Numbered from the stretch's first letter, positions 1 through 8,773 are shown. The stretch: DNA of 47,024 bases from an uncultured Opitutia bacterium (GCA_903827245.1 CAIKHO010000072.1:1-47024); one strand, 5' to 3'. A program made the numbers and translations. The notes: generated by a model from the sequence alone, not told the origin.

Positions 1-58
1 CGACCTCCGGGCGGCGGATTCCGGGTGGTTGATGGGCCACACCGCCGCCCGGAGGTCG
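1..58. repeat. Perfect 17-bp inverted repeat (hairpin)
   Basis: Positions 1-17 (CGACCTCCGGGCGGCGG) are the exact reverse complement of 42-58, with a 24-nt loop. The right arm is also the start of a block shared with a second locus at 46333-46421, so the hairpin is part of a dispersed repeat. The window edge may truncate it on the left. Confidence 0.85.
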
Positions 59-131
59 GCGGCCACCTGTGCCTTCTCGCCTGCATTGGCCAGCAGGCAA
101 AAGTGAAAAAGCTAGCGGACGTTGGTATAAG
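41..131. repeat. Family A dispersed repeat, copy 1 (right part)
   Basis: This block aligns with 46332-46421: both carry CCGCCGCCCGGAGGTCGGCG, then CACCTGT, a variable middle with TTGGCC, and end in GCGGACGTTGGTATA. In the other copy the end is matched by an inverted ATACCAA-CGTCCG at the left, giving a terminal-inverted-repeat element of 115 bp; here the left terminus is not recognisable. The right terminus (116-130) lies inside the 3' end of the desaturase gene and provides its stop codon. Confidence 0.75.
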
Positions 132-1191
132 ACTTCGAGTGCAAGGGAGGAGTGCCGGCCCGCGCCTTCCCTTTGATGCGTATTTCGCGATAGCCGACGA
201 GGCGCTTGTGCTCTTCGTCCCAGAGCCGCAGGGAGAGTGACTTCAGGCTGCCGGCGACCGTGATGGGGCTGACTTTCTGGGCGAGCGCCAGCTCGCGGTG
301 ACAGCGCTCCAGGTTATAGTTTGGGATGCGTGCGCTCAGATGGTGGATGTGATGGAAGCCGATGTTCCCGGTGAACCACTGCAGGATCCGCGGCAGCTTG
401 TAGTAGGAGCTGCCCTCCAGGGCCGCAGTGGTGAAATCCCACGTGTCGCCATGTTCCCAGCGTACGTCCTCGAACTGGTGCTGGACATAAAACATCCAGA
501 CGCCCGCCGAGCCGGCCACGGCCATCACGCTGATTTGGATCACAGCATACGCTTTCCAGCCGAGGATTGCGCTCATGCCGACGGCCATCGCCAGGATCGC
601 GAGGTCCATCCAGTACACCGACTGCCGCTCGCGCGAGTTGGCCCCGCGCGTCGGGAAACGTTCGCGTACAAGAAAGAGAAAGAGCGGGGCAATGAGGAAC
701 AGCACGAACGGATTCCGCGCCAGGCGGTACCCGAGGCGTTTCCAGCGTGAAGCTTGGATGTACTCCTGCACCGTCATGGTCCAGATGTCGCCGATGCCGC
801 GCTTGTCGAGGTTACCCGAGCTCGCATGATGGATCGCGTGCTCCCAGCGCCAATGGTGGTAGGGGGTGAAGGTCAGCAGCCCCGTGATAAATCCGACCCG
901 GTCGTTCGCCGTCTTCGACTTGAAGAACGAGCCGTGCCCGCAGTCATGGAAGATGATGAAGACCCGCACCAGCACGCCACCGGCAATCAGCACGAGCGGC
1001 ACGGCGAGCCAGGTGGAAACCGCGAGACTGAGGCAGATCAGGTACCAGAGCAGGGCGTAGAGTCCCAGCGTGCTGCTGAGCTGCCAGAGAGCGCGCTTCA
1101 ATGAAGGCTGCTGGTACTTCAGGACCTTGTCCTTCCACGCAAGAGTGCCCGGAGACGTTTCGTGGCCGGTCAGGTCCGTATCGATGATCAT
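112..1191 (-). CDS. Fatty acid desaturase (membrane, three-His-box type)
   Basis: A 359-residue integral membrane desaturase that would introduce a double bond into acyl chains using a di-iron centre. The three histidine boxes are visible: HDCGH at about residue 82, HAIHH at about 118 and HHIHH at about 280, separated by hydrophobic membrane segments (about residues 45-80 and 195-240). This pattern is that of the DesA / omega-6 desaturase superfamily; the substrate position cannot be told. The start at MIIDTDL is preferred because the longer frame would run through the DUF2934 gene upstream on the same strand. No good ribosome-binding site is seen. The last residues (SYTNVR) and the TAG stop are encoded by the terminus of a family A repeat, so the native C-terminus was probably replaced. 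Downstream is repeat DNA. Confidence 0.9.
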   Translation of the reverse strand: MIIDTDLTGHETSPGTLAWKDKVLKYQQPSLKRALWQLSSTLGLYALLWYLICLSLAVSTWLAVPLVLIAGGVLVRVFIIFHDCGHGSFFKSKTANDRVGFITGLLTFTPYHHWRWEHAIHHASSGNLDKRGIGDIWTMTVQEYIQASRWKRLGYRLARNPFVLFLIAPLFLFLVRERFPTRGANSRERQSVYWMDLAILAMAVGMSAILGWKAYAVIQISVMAVAGSAGVWMFYVQHQFEDVRWEHGDTWDFTTAALEGSSYYKLPRILQWFTGNIGFHHIHHLSARIPNYNLERCHRELALAQKVSPITVAGSLKSLSLRLWDEEHKRLVGYREIRIKGKARAGTPPLHSKSYTNVR

Positions 1192-1270
1192 GTCGTATTG
1201 ATGGGCGTTGATTTGGCCGCCGATGGTTGTTCCGCGGCGAGGGCAGGCGAGGGAGACTCCGGGATTCCGG

Positions 1271-1651
1271 TCACTTCGCGCTTTTTGGCTGCGATCGCAG
1301 CGAGTTGTCAAACCGGCGGCCGCGCACCCGCTGGCGCGCCTCGCGAGCAATCACGTCCAAGCGGTCGTCATGTGGGGCCCCCGCGGTGTGAAACCGGTGC
1401 GCGGGATCGCTCTGATGGTCGGTGAGCGTATGCCGGATCGAAAATGCCGCGGGCGCATTCTTTCCGGAGCGGGGATTTTTCGGGACAGCCGCCTGTTCCT
1501 TCGCCAGCAGTTCCTGCTCGGCGGTGAACCAATGCGCCAGATCCTCTCCTTCCGGACAGTTATCTTCGAGCCAAAGAAAATAGGCACGCAACCGGATCCG
1601 GTCCTCCGGCTGCTGGGACTGACGTGACGATGCCGATGCGGTGGCTTTCAT
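1271..1651 (-). CDS. DUF2934 domain protein
   Basis: A 126-residue soluble protein. Residues about 17-50 (RLRAYFLWLEDNCPEG followed by HWFTAEQELL) match the short DUF2934 motif, in which a charged helix is followed by the G-x-D-x-x-HW-x-x-AE signature. The family has no established function. The remaining 75 residues are basic and low in hydrophobicity and are not recognised. The start is supported by AAGGAG about 7 nt upstream of the ATG. The desaturase lies 79 bp downstream on the same strand, so the two may be co-transcribed. Confidence 0.75.
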   Translation of the reverse strand: MKATASASSRQSQQPEDRIRLRAYFLWLEDNCPEGEDLAHWFTAEQELLAKEQAAVPKNPRSGKNAPAAFSIRHTLTDHQSDPAHRFHTAGAPHDDRLDVIAREARQRVRGRRFDNSLRSQPKSAK

Positions 1652-1914
1652 GGGATGCTCCTTGGGTTGATGAATGATCCCAATTTAAACTTTTCCCCGG
1701 AAAGCACTCGCCATTCCTTGGCTTTCGCAGGGCGAATCTTGGCCGATGGTTTCGTTGACAGTTGTGCGGTGGACTACTGGAACGATTTCGATGGATCTGC
1801 CATGCGTGGCGGACTATCGCAGCTCGATCTTGGGGTGGACAGTGGACCCGCGGTTTCTGATCTACCTCAAAATAATTTCGTGTCCTTCGTGTCTTTCGTG
1901 GTTAATTCCGAGCC

Positions 1915-2142
1915 GTGTTCGATCTCACCACCGGAACCGTTATCTACTGCCTGCTGGTCGCGGCGGTGTTTCTCGGCCTGTGGCTTTATTATGACCGGCG
2001 CGAACACACCCGTTTCGAGCTGGAGCGCCGCAAGACCGTCTTTCACTGCATCCGCTGCGATCAGCTTTACACGGCGCATGCCGGCACCGAGCTCTGCAAG
2101 TGTCCCCGTTGCAACTATGAGAACACTCGCCTCAAGTACTGA
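1915..2142 (+). CDS. Small membrane protein with C-terminal zinc ribbon
   Basis: A 75-residue protein starting at GTG. Residues about 8-25 form one transmembrane segment (VIYCLLVAAVFLGLWLYY), followed by a basic stretch and then two CxxC pairs, CIRC and CKCPRC, spaced about 16 residues apart, as expected for a small zinc ribbon facing the cytoplasm. The family is not recognised and no function is proposed. Just upstream (1878-1906) is half of a dispersed repeat of the type that reads GTGTCCTTCGTGTCTTTCGTGG. The gene is convergent with the VOC gene, and a family J repeat separates them. Confidence 0.7.
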   Translation: MFDLTTGTVIYCLLVAAVFLGLWLYYDRREHTRFELERRKTVFHCIRCDQLYTAHAGTELCKCPRCNYENTRLKY

Positions 2143-2159
2143 GCCGGGTTCAGGTGAGA

Positions 2160-2256
2160 GGACGTGTTTTCTCACTCCGTTTGTCATTCTGCATGGAGCA
2201 GCGACCGTGAGGCCACTGCTCCAACTCAAAGCGCCAAACGGGGTTTGAAAACACTC
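2160..2256. repeat. Family J dispersed repeat, copy 1
   Basis: The two ends are inverted relatives (GTGTTTTCTCACTCC at the left; GGGTTTGAAAACACTC at the right), and an inner hairpin GGAGCAG (2195-2201) / CTGCTCC (2216-2222) sits between them. The right half resembles 41838-41880 downstream of ppk2 (CTGCTCCAA, AAAG-GCC, GGTTTTGAAAACAC). Both copies lie between convergent genes. Confidence 0.65.
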
Positions 2257-2286
2257 GCTGGCTGGATTCTTGGCTGCCTGCTTCGC

Positions 2287-2748
2287 CTAAGCCTCTTGGA
2301 AATCCTCGCCGGTGAACTGGCGGCTTTGCGGGGTGTATTCCTGCAATTCGATCAGGTTGCCATCCGGGTCCTTGATCCAAGCTTGGTGCGAGCGGTCGTT
2401 GCCGGTTTTCCGGCCGGTGACGGACAGGCCGCGGGATTCGAGCAGTTTGACGTAGGCGTCGAGTCCCTCGACCTGCAGGCAGAAGTGATTGTACCGTGCC
2501 AGCCAACGATCGCGCGGATCCTCGAGTGGTTCAAGCGGCTTGGATGAATTGCTGCGGCGGTGGGCATCGGCATGGTCGAAGACCTCCACGAAGGTGGTTC
2601 CGCCGAAGGCAAAGTAGCACCCGATCGGCCGTCCATCCTTGGACAGGTAGCGGAACTTGAGCGTGGCCCCGAGCGTGTCGCGGTAGAACACGGTCATCCG
2701 GTCAAGCTGGCTCGTCTTCAGGCAGAGGTGGGCGAGTTGTTTGATCAC
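2287..2748 (-). CDS. VOC family protein (glyoxalase-like)
   Basis: A 153-residue single-domain vicinal-oxygen-chelate protein with the two beta-alpha-beta-beta-beta halves. Typical features are the N-terminal HLCLKTSQLDRMTVFYRDTL, a middle NHFCLQV, and the C-terminal KDPDGNLIELQEY, whose Glu is the usual metal ligand. The His of AHLCL and the His of YNHFCL are the other likely ligands. VOC proteins include glyoxalase I, ring-cleavage dioxygenases and antibiotic-binding proteins; the substrate cannot be assigned here. It is convergent with the zinc-ribbon gene. Confidence 0.85.
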   Translation of the reverse strand: MIKQLAHLCLKTSQLDRMTVFYRDTLGATLKFRYLSKDGRPIGCYFAFGGTTFVEVFDHADAHRRSNSSKPLEPLEDPRDRWLARYNHFCLQVEGLDAYVKLLESRGLSVTGRKTGNDRSHQAWIKDPDGNLIELQEYTPQSRQFTGEDFQEA

Positions 2749-2900
2749 GGGATCATTGAGCTGAATTCGGGGACCGTGTCACCAACGCAACTGCACCGGC
2801 AGGGTTGCCAGGCGGCAGATTGTAGCCGGCCTCGCCGAGGCCGGGCCGGGGTCACCGACCCCGGTTACAACAAACGGCGTGAGGACCAGGCAGACGCGCT

Positions 2901-5624
2901 TCAGCGTCCCGGCGGCTGGCAGCGGACCCTGCGCCGGCAGAAAAGGGCGGCAAGCCCGAGGCCGGACCCGAGGAGAGCCCACGTGGAGGGCTCGGGCACA
3001 GGGGTGAAGTTCAACTGAAGCAGGTTGCCATTCTGGCTGAAGGAGAAGGTCCCGGGGCCGGCGTCACTCGTGAAGGACGACGTGTTGATGGCGAAGGCCG
3101 CAGGATTGAACGTGCCGGTGATGTCCGAGTTGCTCGCGTCGAAAATCGTCCACGTGTACGCCTGATTGAGAAACCCGGTGGTCGTGCCGAGGGCGCCGCT
3201 GCCGTTGAGCGAAATCAGTTTGAGCGTGAACGGCGTGCCGGGGGTGACGGAAGGGTCGATGTTGAGGGAATTTGAATTGACCGAAATCGAGATCAAATCC
3301 CATCCGGTACCGGCGGTGCCGTTTGGGTCCTGGAGGTTCCATTCCAGGATGCCGCCGCCCTTGATCCAAAGTTCGTCAAACACGAGGTGGCCGACCGCAT
3401 TCGGAACGCCGAGCCCGGGGGCGAGGATAGCGCCGCTATTGATGATGGTCGTGGTGTCGCCGAAGCCGGTGCCGAGCGTGCCGTTACCCGTGAGCCGGCC
3501 GCCGGAATTCACCGTGACCGTGGGATTCTGGAGGGAGGCACCATTCGTCAGCGTCACGGTGCCGCCGTTGTTCACGATCACGTTGCCGAAGCCAAAGACA
3601 TAGGCACCGGAGTTCGCCACCAAGGTACCGCCGTTGACGGTGGTGTCGCCCGAGTAATTATTGTTTCGGTTGAGCACGTTGTAGCCGGCGGTATTGATGA
3701 CCTGGACCGGTCCATTGATGACGGGTGCCAAGCCGGAGGCGGCGCCATTGCTGGTCAGGTAGTACGGACTTGCCGATGTGGCGGTCGTGTTGAATTGCAG
3801 GGTGCCGGCGTTGCCATCGCTGCTAATCTCGCCGGCTTGGACGATGCCACCATCGGCCGCCGGCCCGATCGCCGGTCCGCCAATATTGAGCGTGCCGATG
3901 CCGCCCCCATTGTAACCGAGCCAGAGGGTGCCATCTCCACCGCCAACATACACCCCTCCGTCATTGGAAAGGGTCAAGGTGCCGACGCCGGTGTAGCCGA
4001 TGTAGAGGTCGCCGTTGCTGGACCACGAGCTGCCGCCGTCGACCGTGGCTGCGCCGTTGTAAATGAAGCCGCTGCCTTCCGTCGTGGTGAGGTTTCCGCC
4101 GGCGAGGATCCCGAGGTTGCCATGGATGATGCGGAAATCATTGATGACTTCCCACACGCTCGCGTCGCCGGTGATGGTGGCGGTGCCAACACCCCCGGCC
4201 GAATAACCGAGGTCGCCGAAGTTGGAGCTGATCGCGCCACCATTAGTAATCGTCAGGGTGCCAGTGCCGTGGTCTCCAATCACCAATTCGTTACCGGCGG
4301 CAAAAAAGCTGTCGGTTCCGTCCACGAGCAACGTGCCGGAACTGCCGGCCTGGTACCCAACGGTGCTGTAGGAGGCGGTGACCTCTCCGCCATTTTGGAT
4401 GGTGAGATGGCCCGTGCCGGAATACCCGACCCAGATGTGATCGCTGGAGGTATTCCACAAGCTGCCGCTATCCGTCACGCTCACCGCGCCAGTGCTGCCC
4501 GCCTGGTGGCCGATGATTCCATTGGAGCTAGACACCACTGAGCCGGTGGCCACTCCGAGTAGCCCCAAGCCGGAATCGCCAATGGTCAGTGTTCCCTCAA
4601 AGCTCAAAGTGCTGTTGCCCGACATGGTGACGATGCCGAAGCCGGAGGCGCCGGACCCGATGACGCCGGTGCTGCCGTTCACCGTGCCGCCGGCGGTGAT
4701 ATTCAGGTTCCCCTGGCCGAACTCGCCGACGATGGTGGTCGAGTCACCGGCCAGCTGGCTTCCGCTTCCGGTGACCGTGACGGTACCTTCTGAGCCGGTG
4801 GTGTGGCCGAGCGTGTTACCAATGCTGTGGGCGATGCCGCCGTTCGAGACGGTGAGCGAACCGGTGCCGGAATAGCCGATATAGATCAGGCCGGCGTCCC
4901 ACGTGGAGCCCGCGCCATCGACGGTTACTGCTCCCGTGCTGCCGGCAATGTAGCCGATATAGCCAGAGAAGGCGTTGTTGAGCGCGCCTTCGCCCAAGAT
5001 CGAGAAGGTGCCATTGTCCCCGTTGTTATTGCCGACGAAAAAGTAGCCGTTGGCACTCGTGATGGAGCCGCCATTCAAGATGAGCGTGCCGTTCGCGACC
5101 GTCGTGGTGCCCGAGTAGGTATTGGTGCCGGTCAGCGTGAGCGTGCCGGCACCCTGCTTGACCAGGCTCGCGTTTGCGGTTTGGTCGCTGATGTTCCCGT
5201 TGGCGTTGAGGGTGACGCCCGAGGCAATCGTGATGGTATGAGTCGTGTTGGTGAAATGGACGGCCAGGTTCGAGGATAGCGTGACATTCCCGCCGGCGCC
5301 GACGTTCACGTCGCCCGCGAGCACGAGAATCGGCGTGCCCGTACCACCACCGAACGTAAAGGCGGGTCGACTTACGCCGTTGAAGGTGACGCTGCCCAAG
5401 GCGCCCGTGCCGTTGATCAGGACAGTCGTCTGGCTGCCGGTCAGGTCGCCAAAGAAAGCGCTTTCCGAGCCATCGAACAGGGGCACCGCGATCGGGCTCC
5501 AATTACCCGCCAGCGACGAGTCCCCCGAGGAACCCGATCCCGTCCACGTGATGACCTGTGCGCGCCCGGTCGACAAGGCGCCAACCAAACTGAGACCAAT
5601 CATGGCTGGGATCCGGAATCGCAC
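2901..5624 (-). CDS. Secreted PEP-CTERM protein with T5SS/PEP-CTERM-type repeats
   Basis: About 907 residues, Gly/Thr/Ser-rich beta-helix. The N-terminus has a short signal peptide ending near STGRAQ. The middle (about 130-640 of the longer frame) contains roughly seven copies of a unit of the form IGYSGTGSLTVSNGG...GSTGAVTVDGAGSTW, matching the T5SS/PEP-CTERM-associated repeat. It also has autotransporter-type strand repeats such as GAGTLTLTGTNTYSGTTTV. The C-terminus is a PEP-CTERM sorting signal: VPEPSTWALLGSGLGLAALF followed by RRRVR. There is no autotransporter barrel, so surface display is expected through exosortase/PEP-CTERM sorting. The GTG start at 5624 is preferred over ATG 5705 or ATG 5603 because it gives a basic n-region and has GGGAG 9 nt upstream. 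Function is probably an adhesin or matrix protein; the partner is unknown. Confidence 0.85.
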   Translation of the reverse strand: MRFRIPAMIGLSLVGALSTGRAQVITWTGSGSSGDSSLAGNWSPIAVPLFDGSESAFFGDLTGSQTTVLINGTGALGSVTFNGVSRPAFTFGGGTGTPILVLAGDVNVGAGGNVTLSSNLAVHFTNTTHTITIASGVTLNANGNISDQTANASLVKQGAGTLTLTGTNTYSGTTTVANGTLILNGGSITSANGYFFVGNNNGDNGTFSILGEGALNNAFSGYIGYIAGSTGAVTVDGAGSTWDAGLIYIGYSGTGSLTVSNGGIAHSIGNTLGHTTGSEGTVTVTGSGSQLAGDSTTIVGEFGQGNLNITAGGTVNGSTGVIGSGASGFGIVTMSGNSTLSFEGTLTIGDSGLGLLGVATGSVVSSSNGIIGHQAGSTGAVSVTDSGSLWNTSSDHIWVGYSGTGHLTIQNGGEVTASYSTVGYQAGSSGTLLVDGTDSFFAAGNELVIGDHGTGTLTITNGGAISSNFGDLGYSAGGVGTATITGDASVWEVINDFRIIHGNLGILAGGNLTTTEGSGFIYNGAATVDGGSSWSSNGDLYIGYTGVGTLTLSNDGGVYVGGGDGTLWLGYNGGGIGTLNIGGPAIGPAADGGIVQAGEISSDGNAGTLQFNTTATSASPYYLTSNGAASGLAPVINGPVQVINTAGYNVLNRNNNYSGDTTVNGGTLVANSGAYVFGFGNVIVNNGGTVTLTNGASLQNPTVTVNSGGRLTGNGTLGTGFGDTTTIINSGAILAPGLGVPNAVGHLVFDELWIKGGGILEWNLQDPNGTAGTGWDLISISVNSNSLNIDPSVTPGTPFTLKLISLNGSGALGTTTGFLNQAYTWTIFDASNSDITGTFNPAAFAINTSSFTSDAGPGTFSFSQNGNLLQLNFTPVPEPSTWALLGSGLGLAALFCRRRVRCQPPGR

Positions 5625-5856
5625 AATTGCAGGCTCCCAGCGCCCGCACACCCTTCGCAAGGCGGAATATCCGGGGCGTGGTGCTATTAGGACATTTCCG
5701 CCCAACCGCCCCGGCCCCAGTAGATTTGTTGATGATCCGCCGGATCCATGCCGGCTACGACACGACCCTCAGACCCAAACTCTGATCAGTGGTTCGAAAG
5801 CGGTGCGTCGTAGCGTCGTTGCGCGACACGCATTGGAGCCCTCGAGCCGCGCTCTT

Positions 5857-6933
5857 TCAGGGAACGCTCCCTTCGTCCTCCACCCGGCCGTCGGGATCGA
5901 CCGCACGCTCGAGCATGTAAAGCCAGTCGAGGGACGCCATGTCCTTCCGGGCTTCCATTTGCTGCTTGATGAAGCGCAGCGGTTGCGCGGTCACCTCCGT
6001 GACCCACGGCGTCTGGGTGTTCATGTTCTCGATCCTTTCGCCGCGGTACATGTTCTTCCGGAGGACCCGGATGGTGTGCACGAAGTCCTCGCGGGACTTG
6101 GTCTTGTCGATGCCGTCGACATGAATGATCACTTCGTCGCCGGCGAAACGGGTTTCCGTGAATGCCACGTACGGATTGGACACCGTGGCATTCTTCAACT
6201 GGTCCAGGGGATTGATGATCTTGTAGCGCAGCAGATGCCGGCGGATGATGGCGGCGGAGGTCTGGCGGCTCTGGAGGAAAGGATCCTGCGAGATCGAGCC
6301 CTGCATGATTTCATTGCCCAGGCGGATATCTTCATCGACGAGTTTCTGGTAGAGCACCAGCAGGTCGATCAAGTGATGCTCGAGCAGGAGCTGCATGGCC
6401 GAAAAATAAAGTGGCTCCTGCGCGTGCAGCCGGTCGAGGAGCCCCCGCACGGTCCCGGGGTCGCGAATGGGCGCTGGGGCCAGGCCGCCGGCGGCATGCA
6501 GGTCCGCCAGGGTTCGGGCGATGCGGTGGGGCGACGCGGAGAGGGCCAGCTCCTTGATCAGCGCCTGCTGGGCCGGCGTGGCGCTCCGATAGTGGCCCCG
6601 CAGGGTCTGCTGCACGTCATCCAGCCAGAAGACGGCCCTCGCCCGGTTGGCGGTATCGACATAGTAAAGCGTCCAGGGGTCGCCCTCCGCCTCGCCGACC
6701 TGATAGGTGAAATCGACCTTCAGCAGAAGATCCCGGACCAATGCGTGGCCATTGGCATCGTCGGACCGCACGGCGAACAGCGCCCAGAGGTCCGCCTCGA
6801 GGGCGAGATTGCCCCCGAAGTCCCTGGCTTGTGGTCGCAGAAAATCCAGGATCTCGCGTTCATCCCGCACGGAGGCCGGGCCGCTGAGCGGGAAGGGGGC
6901 TGCGGCCGGCGGGATCGGGGGGAGTGATGACAT
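5857..6933 (-). CDS. Unrecognised cytoplasmic protein
   Basis: A 358-residue protein without signal peptide or membrane segment. It opens with a Pro/Ala-rich leader (MSSLPPIPPAAAPFPLSGP) and is otherwise mixed alpha/beta, with mid-region helices (about 155-245, LLDRLHAQEPLYFSAMQLLL and following) and a conserved-looking segment HVDGIDKTKSREDFVHTIRV. I do not recognise the family. Codon use and length support a real gene. Its neighbours (PEP-CTERM protein downstream, exported cupin upstream across a family F repeat) give no hint of function. Confidence 0.7.
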   Translation of the reverse strand: MSSLPPIPPAAAPFPLSGPASVRDEREILDFLRPQARDFGGNLALEADLWALFAVRSDDANGHALVRDLLLKVDFTYQVGEAEGDPWTLYYVDTANRARAVFWLDDVQQTLRGHYRSATPAQQALIKELALSASPHRIARTLADLHAAGGLAPAPIRDPGTVRGLLDRLHAQEPLYFSAMQLLLEHHLIDLLVLYQKLVDEDIRLGNEIMQGSISQDPFLQSRQTSAAIIRRHLLRYKIINPLDQLKNATVSNPYVAFTETRFAGDEVIIHVDGIDKTKSREDFVHTIRVLRKNMYRGERIENMNTQTPWVTEVTAQPLRFIKQQMEARKDMASLDWLYMLERAVDPDGRVEDEGSVP

Positions 6934-7040
6934 GGTGGGAGCCGTTGCAATCCTGTGGTCCTGATTCAGGGGAAAGGCCCGGGCGTCAAGATCGCGAGCA
7001 TTTCCTTGGTGGTATGGTTTGCAATAGACTACACCCAGCC

Positions 7041-7206
7041 GGTATCGCGCAGAGGCGCAAAGTCGTGGAGCGTAAACAAGGGTATGGCATCAATGCTCGA
7101 AAGGAGAAATTAGGAGATCTGCCAGTCAGCTTGGTTCATACCAAGGCCCCTGATTCGTCGGCTTATTGGGTTTCTCTGCGCTCGTGCGCCTCTGCGTGAA
7201 ACCATA
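7041..7206. repeat. Family F composite palindromic repeat, copy 1
   Basis: The outer arms are imperfect inverted repeats around GCGCAGAGGCGCAAAG (7047-7062) and GCGCCTCTGCGTGAAACC (7187-7204). Related blocks lie at 7771-7952, 17231-17371, 22998-23110 (reverse) and 31461-31609. It fills most of the 305-bp gap between two minus-strand genes; nothing else is seen there. Confidence 0.65.
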
Positions 7207-7238
7207 ACCACGACGATCGTTTCGGTGGTGGCAATGGG

Positions 7239-7685
7239 TCAGTTCTTCGGCGTGAGCGGCGTGAAGTAGTTGATCACGGTGTAGGTGACCGGGACCTTGC
7301 CCGGGTTGCGCAGGAAGGTGGTCGCGCCGGAGGCGAGGAAGATAACGGAACCGGGCCCGCCGGTTTTGGCGGTGCCGTCGTAGTTGGCCTCGAGGGTACC
7401 TTCCTTCACGATGACGATCTCCTCCTGCAGGTGCTTGAGCGGCTGGCCGCTGCGTTCGCCTGGATTAAGCGTGGAGATGTGACAGTGCAGCTTATCCAGC
7501 GTGGTCGTGGTCCCTTCGAACACCATGCGGCGTTCGCCCGTGGGCAGCGGCGAGGGTTGCATCCTGCCCCATTCATACACTTCGGAAACCAGTTTGGTCA
7601 CGGGGGCCTTCGGTGCTGCCGGGGCTTGGGCGTAAAGCGCGCCGATGACGGCCGCGGAAAGGACGAGCGGGAACAGGTATTTCAT
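7239..7685 (-). CDS. Exported cupin-domain protein
   Basis: A 148-residue protein with a cleavable signal peptide (MKYLFPLVLSAAVIGALYAQ) and one cupin barrel. The cupin shows the first motif as KLHCHISTLNPGERSGQPL followed by HLQEEIVIVKEGTLEANYDG, and the second as GSVIFLASGATTFLRNPG. The His and Glu positions fit a metal-binding cupin, although some ligands of the canonical motif are replaced. Start at 7685 is chosen because it gives a clean signal peptide; an ATG three codons earlier is possible. Substrate unknown. Two other small exported or soluble cupins occur in the window. Confidence 0.8.
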   Translation of the reverse strand: MKYLFPLVLSAAVIGALYAQAPAAPKAPVTKLVSEVYEWGRMQPSPLPTGERRMVFEGTTTTLDKLHCHISTLNPGERSGQPLKHLQEEIVIVKEGTLEANYDGTAKTGGPGSVIFLASGATTFLRNPGKVPVTYTVINYFTPLTPKN

Positions 7686-7770
7686 GGGGAACATGGGGTG
7701 GGGTAACGGGAAAAGTCTAAGGCCGGCCGCGTCGCTGTCGAGAATCGAGGCCGTCAGGTCGTGGCGACAA

Positions 7771-7952
7771 TGTCGCGCCGAGACGCAAAGACCGAGGGTA
7801 GAGGAAATTTCACGCAGAGGCGCAGGGAACACAGAGCAAGGCATCGGAATCGATCTCTGCGTCCTCCGCGCCCCTGCGTGAAATTCCAGGCTCCCGGCCC
7901 AATCTCCCGCCTTACTCCGCGGCTTTGCGCCTCTGCGCGAAACGGGCTTGGT
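7771..7952. repeat. Family F composite palindromic repeat, copy 2
   Basis: An inner palindrome runs from 7802 (GAAATTTCACGCAGAGGCGC) to 7887 (CCCCTGCGTGAAATTCC). A second pair of inverted blocks lies outside it, near TGTCGCGCCGAGACGCAAAG (7771-7790) and GCCTCTGCGCGAAACGGG (7930-7947). The 3' module GGCTTTGCGCCTCTGCGCGAAAC is shared with the copy at 31461-31609. It occupies most of the 360-bp gap between the divergent cupin and HAD genes. Confidence 0.7.
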
Positions 7953-8045
7953 AGGATTGATCAAAATTGTATCACGAATACCGCCCTTCGCCTCCGCCAT
8001 CGGGCCGGCGCTTGACTCGCGGGCCGGCTTTCCCTGACTGCCCGC

Positions 8046-8756
8046 ATGGCCGTTTCCGACCTGACCATTGGCTTCGATGCCGATGACACCCTCTGGCACA
8101 ACGAGGTGATCTTTGAGCAGACCCATGAGCGCTATCGCGCGTTGCTGTCCCGCTATCACGACGCGGCCACGGTCGACCGCACGCTATTCGTCACGGAAAT
8201 GCGCAACCTCGAGCTCTATGGCTACGGGATCAAGGGCTTCACGCTTTCCTCGATCGAAACCGCCATCGAGCTCACCCGCGGGCGAATCAGCGCGGAGGAA
8301 ATCCGGCAGTTGATCGGCCTCGGGCAGGAGATGCTGGCGCATCCCGTCAACCTCCTCGAGGACGCGGCCGAAACGCTCGCGGCGCTGGCGCCGAGCTACC
8401 GCCTGGTGCTCATCACCAAGGGCGACCTCCGCGACCAGGAGCGGAAGCTGGCGAAGTCCGGGCTGGCCGGGCATTTCCGGCATGTCGAGATCGTCTCGGA
8501 AAAAGACGCCGGCGCATACGGCCGGCTCTTCCGCCGCCACGCGATCGAACCCGCGCGATTCCTCATGGTCGGAAATTCCCTGAAGTCCGACATCCTGCCC
8601 GTGCTCGAACTCGGAGGTGCCGGCGTGCACATTCCCTATCATCTCACTTGGGCGGCAGAACGCGCGGAGCCGCCGCCCGCTCATCCGGGAAGACTGTTCA
8701 CGGTGCAATACCTGCGCGAGTTGCCCGACGTTGTCCGGAGCTGGGCCGGGAAGTAA
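8046..8756 (+). CDS. HAD-superfamily hydrolase
   Basis: A 236-residue cytoplasmic phosphatase-like protein. All four HAD motifs are visible: motif I as GFDADDTLWHN (nucleophile Asp about residue 11, acid/base Asp 13), motif II as LVLITKGD, motif III Lys in SEKDAGAY, and motif IV as MVGNSLKSDI. A helical cap lies between motifs I and II (about residues 20-95), as in subclass I phosphoglycolate-phosphatase-type enzymes. The exact substrate cannot be read from sequence. The gene stands alone and is followed by a family D palindromic repeat. Confidence 0.9.
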   Translation: MAVSDLTIGFDADDTLWHNEVIFEQTHERYRALLSRYHDAATVDRTLFVTEMRNLELYGYGIKGFTLSSIETAIELTRGRISAEEIRQLIGLGQEMLAHPVNLLEDAAETLAALAPSYRLVLITKGDLRDQERKLAKSGLAGHFRHVEIVSEKDAGAYGRLFRRHAIEPARFLMVGNSLKSDILPVLELGGAGVHIPYHLTWAAERAEPPPAHPGRLFTVQYLRELPDVVRSWAGK

Positions 8757-8773
8757 CCGACAGAAGGGATCCC

